DNA from: Luteibaculum sp964627445 | Lineage (GTDB): Bacteria; Bacteroidota; Bacteroidia; Flavobacteriales_D; Luteibaculaceae | Assembly (NCBI GenBank): GCA_964627445.1 | Contig: CAZVJF010000001.1 | Span: 372,001-436,000, forward strand | DNA: 64,000 bases | Direction of reading: 5' to 3' | In this document: piece by piece, positions 60,040 through 64,000 of the stretch | Position numbering within the stretch: position 1 is the first letter of the stretch | Layout of the letters: each line of letters begins with the position of its first letter | Notes under the pieces: model-generated | Seen by the model: the letters and a program-made list of their open reading frames with translations, nothing else | Databases searched by the model: none | Told to the model about the DNA's origin: nothing | Program-made: the position numbers and the translations under genes

Positions 60040-61131
60040 CTAAAATGCCTCGCCAAACGTAATGTAAAAACCGGAGCGGTCTTTTAGGCCCATGGAGTAA
60101 TCCAAACGGGCATTCAGCTTATCGGTTAACCGCACCCGCAAACCGGCACCCCCAGCTACCTGGGTATTGCGCAAGGCCCATTGCTCATAGTCTTGTGCTC
60201 CATTTCCAAACCCTACAAATGCGGCCAGACCGATGCGCCAAAACAGCATCCTGCGCGCCTCAAACTGCAATGCGGTAACGTGTTTTTGCAAAATGGATCC
60301 CTCAAAATAACCGCGCAACTTTTTGGTGCCGCCCAGCTTGGGGTATGCAGTAAAAGGCGCCTCGCCCAACAAGTTTTGGGTATAGCCGTTGATGACAAAA
60401 GTTCCCTTTTCGCTCCAGGGCAGGTATAGGGTAGCATCTAGGGTTAACGTGGTGTACATATAGTCGGGGTTAACCGACTGCTCCATGGCTGCATCTATAA
60501 AATGTCCTTTTGTTGGAAAGAGCACGTTGTTGCGTTGATCTAGTACCGCTCCTATACCTAGAGTAGCTACAATGTGGTCTTCCGAGCCCGGTACCTCTTG
60601 GGGAGCCAAGCGACCTTCCTCTACAAAATTGGTAAACTCAAACTGGTCATACACCAACCGTGGCCCCACAAAAACACCGTCGCTCAGTTGGTAGTTGGCA
60701 TTCAGCCGTACCCGCGGAAAATTAGCACGGTAAAACTCTATAGTATCGGCTGCTACGCCATTGGTAAATCCAAAGTACCGAAAGGTGTAATCGAAGTACC
60801 CCAGCTCTCCGGTGAGGAACAGTTGCTGATCGAATGCATAAACGCTAAACGGCAAATACAGCAAGGTTTGTTTTAACGTGGTGTAGGCAAAACCTAGCGT
60901 CACTTGAGACTGCCTTGGGGTAAAATTACCATTGGGGGTTTTTATAACCGAGGTAACACCTGCGCCCAAGCCTAAGCCGGTTTCTGGCGTGTAAAAAGCA
61001 ATGGGAATGGGAAAGATTTTGGCCTTCTTATCAGACCGCGTTTCGGTACTATCTTGTGCCATCAAAATGGTACTACAGCATACTAGTACCAGGGCTATTA
61101 AGGCGGAATACAGCGAAATGGAAGGGCGCAA
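60040..61131 (-). CDS. Omp85/BamA-type outer-membrane barrel protein
   Basis: 363 aa. Signal peptide (to LMAQ, about residue 26), then IPIAFYTPETGLGLGAGV and a run of amphipathic strands; GGTKKLRGYFEGS matches the conserved (V/L)RGY/F motif of the Omp85 surface-antigen domain. It ends with a C-terminal strand GFYITFGEAF. No POTRA domains, so it is a barrel-only member, not BamA itself. Confidence 0.8.
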   Translation of the reverse strand: MRPSISLYSALIALVLVCCSTILMAQDSTETRSDKKAKIFPIPIAFYTPETGLGLGAGVTSVIKTPNGNFTPRQSQVTLGFAYTTLKQTLLYLPFSVYAFDQQLFLTGELGYFDYTFRYFGFTNGVAADTIEFYRANFPRVRLNANYQLSDGVFVGPRLVYDQFEFTNFVEEGRLAPQEVPGSEDHIVATLGIGAVLDQRNNVLFPTKGHFIDAAMEQSVNPDYMYTTLTLDATLYLPWSEKGTFVINGYTQNLLGEAPFTAYPKLGGTKKLRGYFEGSILQKHVTALQFEARRMLFWRIGLAAFVGFGNGAQDYEQWALRNTQVAGGAGLRVRLTDKLNARLDYSMGLKDRSGFYITFGEAF

Positions 61132-61250
61132 AACAGGGCTTTTTGGTTACATAGTCCTACCAACGAAGTTCCGCCCAGCAGCGATGTTGCGCCATCGTTA
61201 AGCTTTGGTAATTGCGCGGAAATGCCGAAAAAACTCCAATTTTTGCAGCC

Positions 61251-61910
61251 ATGTATTCATTCGATGCTTCTACAGTAAAAATCTTCGACTTGGGGGGTGT
61301 TATCATTAACATCCAACCGCAACATACCATACAGCAACTAGAGGCGCTGGTAGCCAACAAAGAACAGCTGCCCGCCATACGCCCCGAGGTGCAAGACTGG
61401 TGGTTTAGCTACGAAAAGGGCGAGTGCACTTTTGAGAGCTTACTGCAATACCTCAACCCGTTTTTTGCCAAGCCGCTGAGCCTGGATGCATTTCGAACAC
61501 TTTGGAACGACTTATTGCTCGATATTCCCCAACACCGCTTGGATACACTAGTAGCCTGGGCTCAAAAGGAGCCGCTGTATCTGTTGTCTAACACCAATGA
61601 AGAACACATTGTGTTTATCAATCATTACCTTAAAAAGCAATTTGGGGTGGATGGATTGGAAGGCATCTTTGAAGACCTTTTCCTGTCTTACGAACTGCAC
61701 ATGCGCAAGCCCGGTGCCGACATTTACCAGTATGCTCTAGAAAATATTCCAGCCCAACCCAAAGACCTGCTATTTTTTGATGATACGGAGGAAAACGTAA
61801 GCGGCTCCAAAGCAGCTGGCCTAGAAGCGGTTTGGGTACCCCAAGAAAAAAACGAGGCCTTTTGGTCTTATCTGAAAACTGAGATCCAGGAGAATACAAA
61901 AGCGGTGTAG
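61251..61910 (+). CDS. HAD-superfamily hydrolase
   Basis: 219 aa from ATG 61251; a 5' extension is not protein-like. VKIFDLGGVIINIQP has the nucleophile Asp with DxG(G/N)V as in YihX-like phosphatases. LLSNTNEEHI, MRKPGADIYQYAL (motif III Lys) and LLFFDDTEENVSGSKAAG (motif IV) complete the HAD core. Probably a sugar-phosphate or nucleotide phosphatase; substrate unknown. Confidence 0.88.
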   Translation: MYSFDASTVKIFDLGGVIINIQPQHTIQQLEALVANKEQLPAIRPEVQDWWFSYEKGECTFESLLQYLNPFFAKPLSLDAFRTLWNDLLLDIPQHRLDTLVAWAQKEPLYLLSNTNEEHIVFINHYLKKQFGVDGLEGIFEDLFLSYELHMRKPGADIYQYALENIPAQPKDLLFFDDTEENVSGSKAAGLEAVWVPQEKNEAFWSYLKTEIQENTKAV

Positions 61911-61917
61911 GTGTAGC

Positions 61918-62244
61918 TTATTCGCCATCCACCCAATGGTACTCCCTTTCTACCACCGCCACGCGCACGGTGTAGTAGTCGTACCACTCGTTTTGACTTT
62001 TGCGTATGGCCGCATCGTGCACCTGCTTTTGGCGCCATGCTTTTACCGCGTCCATGTCGCGCCAATACGAGACGGTTATGCTGGGATCATCGCCCACGGT
62101 CTCGTGCCCCAGGTAACCGGGCTGCGAGGTAACCAGCTCATCTAGATAATCGGCAACGGTACTAAATTCGGGATCGTAAACCTTCTTTTTGCTGCTAAAT
62201 ATTACGGCAACATAAGGTGGATCATATAATGGTGGTTTTTTCAT
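61918..62244 (-). CDS. Antibiotic biosynthesis monooxygenase (ABM) domain protein
   Basis: 108 aa. PPYVAVIFSSKKKVYDPEFSTVADYLDELVTSQPGYLGHETVGDDPSITVSYWRDMDAVKAWRQKQVHDAAIRKSQNEWYDYYTVRVAVVEREY is a dimeric alpha+beta-barrel ABM fold. Most such proteins are small oxygenases or have unknown roles; the name does not imply antibiotic synthesis here. Confidence 0.85.
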   Translation of the reverse strand: MKKPPLYDPPYVAVIFSSKKKVYDPEFSTVADYLDELVTSQPGYLGHETVGDDPSITVSYWRDMDAVKAWRQKQVHDAAIRKSQNEWYDYYTVRVAVVEREYHWVDGE

Positions 62245-62287
62245 GGAAAGGTGTTATACTGCACCTAAAACTAGCAGTTTCTTCGGT

Positions 62288-63400
62288 ATGAAAATCAATG
62301 GCAAAAGCTACCGTACCATTTGGTTCGATGATCATCGACCAAATGTTGTATACACCTTCGATCAGCGCAAATTTCCGCACCAGGTGGAAGTGTATGAAAT
62401 TACCGACTCGGAGAAGGCCGCCAAAGCCATAGAGAAAATGGTAGTGCGCGGTGCACCCCTAATTGGTATTACTGCAGCTTTTGGAGTATACCTTGCCGCC
62501 CGAGAAACACAAGGCGAAGAAGCGATTGCATACATTAAAGAGCGCATAGCACGTTTGCGCAGAACCCGCCCCACCGCGGTAAACCTCTTTTGGGCCCTAG
62601 ACCAACAGGAGCGCATAGTTACCGAGAGTCCAGAAAGTTCTAGCCATACCCTAGCCCAAAAACTACTCGCAAATGCCAAAAAAATGCTGGAGGCCGATGT
62701 AGAAGCTTGCAACACCATTGGCTCGTATGGCTTATCTATTATTGAGGAAATTGCCGCAACCAAAGAAGATGGCGAAACCATAAACATTCTTACACACTGC
62801 AACGCGGGCTGGCTAGCCTGTATTGATTGGGGTACGGCCACAGCCCCTATTTACATGGCGCACGATAAAAAATTACCCATACATGTTTGGGTAGATGAAA
62901 CCCGTCCGCGCAACCAAGGGGCACAGCTAACCGCTTTCGAATTACACCAACACGGAGTGCCCCACCACGTAATTACCGACAATGCGGGTGGATTGCTGAT
63001 GCAGCAAGGATTGGTAGATATGGTGATTGTAGGAGCCGATCGCGTAGCCCGCAATGGCGATGTGGCCAACAAAATAGGCACCTACCTTAAAGCACTGGCC
63101 GCCCACGATAACCACATTCCGTTTTACGTGGCTGTACCCAGCAGTACGGTAGATGTAGAAACTCCCACAGGAGGACACATTCCCATAGAAAACCGATCGG
63201 AAAAAGAAGTAAAATACGTGCAAGGAAAAGGCAAAGAGGGCACCGAAAAAGTACTGATATGTCCTGCCGAATCTCCAGCATACAACCCCGGATTTGATAT
63301 TACTCCAGCACAGTATATTTCGGGGTTGATAACCGAGCGCGGCATCATTGCGGCCAACGAAGAAGAAATTACCCATCTGGCAGGCACCTCTGCAGTATGA
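62288..63400 (+). CDS. mtnA: S-methyl-5-thioribose-1-phosphate isomerase
   Basis: 370 aa from ATG 62288. Methionine salvage: converts methylthioribose-1-phosphate to methylthioribulose-1-phosphate. Conserved segments include KMVVRGAPLIGITAAFGVYLAA, the catalytic Cys in LTHCNAGWLAC, VWVDETRPRNQGAQLTAFEL, and VGADRVARNGDVANKIGTY with the catalytic Asp. It overlaps the next gene by 4 nt. Confidence 0.95.
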   Translation: MKINGKSYRTIWFDDHRPNVVYTFDQRKFPHQVEVYEITDSEKAAKAIEKMVVRGAPLIGITAAFGVYLAARETQGEEAIAYIKERIARLRRTRPTAVNLFWALDQQERIVTESPESSSHTLAQKLLANAKKMLEADVEACNTIGSYGLSIIEEIAATKEDGETINILTHCNAGWLACIDWGTATAPIYMAHDKKLPIHVWVDETRPRNQGAQLTAFELHQHGVPHHVITDNAGGLLMQQGLVDMVIVGADRVARNGDVANKIGTYLKALAAHDNHIPFYVAVPSSTVDVETPTGGHIPIENRSEKEVKYVQGKGKEGTEKVLICPAESPAYNPGFDITPAQYISGLITERGIIAANEEEITHLAGTSAV

Positions 63401-64000
63401 TAGACGAAGGCTATATTAAGTTTCATTTGCATTGGGAGGAAGACCCCCAACCTGTGGTAGCCGCAGATGATGAAATCATCCAATACCGAGATCGCATGTT
63501 TGTACTAAACATGATAGGTCATGACACGGTACACGATGTAGGCTTTGGAAACATATCGCACCGTACCGAAAACACCCAATTTGTGGTTTCGGGCACACAA
63601 ACCGGGCACCACGAAAAGGCCACCCCCGCTCACTTTTCTTGGGTAACCCAATACCACATTGCCAACAACAGCGTGCACTGCAAAGGCCCCGTGAAAGCCA
63701 GTAGCGAAAGCCTTACCCATGCCGCCATTTACGAGTTGGACGCACGGATAAAGGCGGTTATTCACGTACACCACAATGCCATGTGGGAACACTACAAAGA
63801 TTTACTTCCCACCACCAAAGACAGTGTACCTTATGGTACTCCAGAGATGGCACGAGAGATATTTAGGTTGTGGCGCGGCCCAGCATTACCGCAACAGAAA
63901 ATTTTGGTAATGGGTGGCCACTATGGCGGCCTCATTAGCTTTGACACTAATTTTGCCGAGGCCGCAGAGCGCCTAGAGTTTTATCTGGAACGTTTGCCTT
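63397..64000 (+). CDS. Class II aldolase/adducin family protein (partial)
   Basis: Starts at ATG 63397 and is open to the window end (201 codons). IGHDTVHDVGFGNISHRT, VVSGTQTGHHEKATPAHFSWV, and AVIHVHHNAMWEHY (zinc-binding HVHH) identify the fuculose-aldolase fold. Its coupling to mtnA suggests a methylthioribulose-1-phosphate dehydratase (MtnB)-like role, but the sequence alone is also compatible with another class II aldolase. Confidence 0.8.
   Translation, partial: MIDEGYIKFHLHWEEDPQPVVAADDEIIQYRDRMFVLNMIGHDTVHDVGFGNISHRTENTQFVVSGTQTGHHEKATPAHFSWVTQYHIANNSVHCKGPVKASSESLTHAAIYELDARIKAVIHVHHNAMWEHYKDLLPTTKDSVPYGTPEMAREIFRLWRGPALPQQKILVMGGHYGGLISFDTNFAEAAERLEFYLERLP

Overview
The window looks like a chromosome segment of a marine-type Flavobacteriales bacterium (Bacteroidota), possibly near Cryomorphaceae/Schleiferiaceae. 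Evidence from the sequence: a PorP/SprF C-terminus next to gldJ (gliding/type IX secretion), two proteins with C-terminal type IX sorting domains, several promoters with the Bacteroidota -7 box TAnnTTTG, a Bacteroidota-type II-C CRISPR repeat, Rhs remnants of the Bacteroidota kind, and a pinensin-like class I lanthipeptide locus. The genus is not assigned.

Layout. 1-9 kb: PorP/SprF tail, gldJ and murF on +, then a long minus-strand run (etfB, etfA, bifunctional nuclease, lipoprotein, nucleoside transporter, thyA, folA) that meets murF tail to tail. 9-16 kb: pdhB; a membrane pyrophosphatase fused to a YceI domain; a polytopic GT-C-like protein; a secreted PHP-domain protein. 16-27.5 kb: accessory region with a MazEF-like toxin-antitoxin pair, a pRiA4b ORF-3-like gene and a complete type II-C CRISPR-Cas locus. 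That locus has a minus-strand tracrRNA, cas9, cas1, cas2 and an array of 30 full repeats plus one truncated repeat. A REP-associated transposase sits between cas9 and cas1, palindromes follow cas9, the transposase and cas1, and a tandem-repeat cluster lies beyond the array. 27.5-42.5 kb: a DUF3667 protein, a large GEVED/T9SS adhesin-like protein, gmhA, a glycosyltransferase, comM, a YceI lipoprotein, two tandem Kazal lipoproteins, and a ktrA / trans-sulfuration enzyme / flippase operon.

42.5-56 kb is the most remarkable part: a class I lanthipeptide locus. It has a divergent lanC whose product carries an extra C-terminal PqqD-like domain, SEVENTEEN small precursor genes in four blocks each ended by a hairpin terminator, a C39-peptidase ABC exporter, an HlyD-type adaptor, and a split LanB dehydratase (glutamylation and elimination proteins). 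The likely flow is leader recognition, dehydration of Ser/Thr by the LanB pair, cyclisation by LanC, then cleavage after Gly-Gly and export by the C39 transporter with its adaptor.

56-64 kb: a paralogue of the GT-C-like protein; a degraded Rhs region with one intact C-terminal toxin candidate (a Ser-Asp-His alpha/beta hydrolase) and its putative membrane immunity protein; tRNA-Met(CAU); an Omp85-type barrel protein; a HAD phosphatase; an ABM-domain protein; mtnA; and a truncated class II aldolase gene running off the end.

All functional calls come from reading motifs and recalling families. No database search was run.
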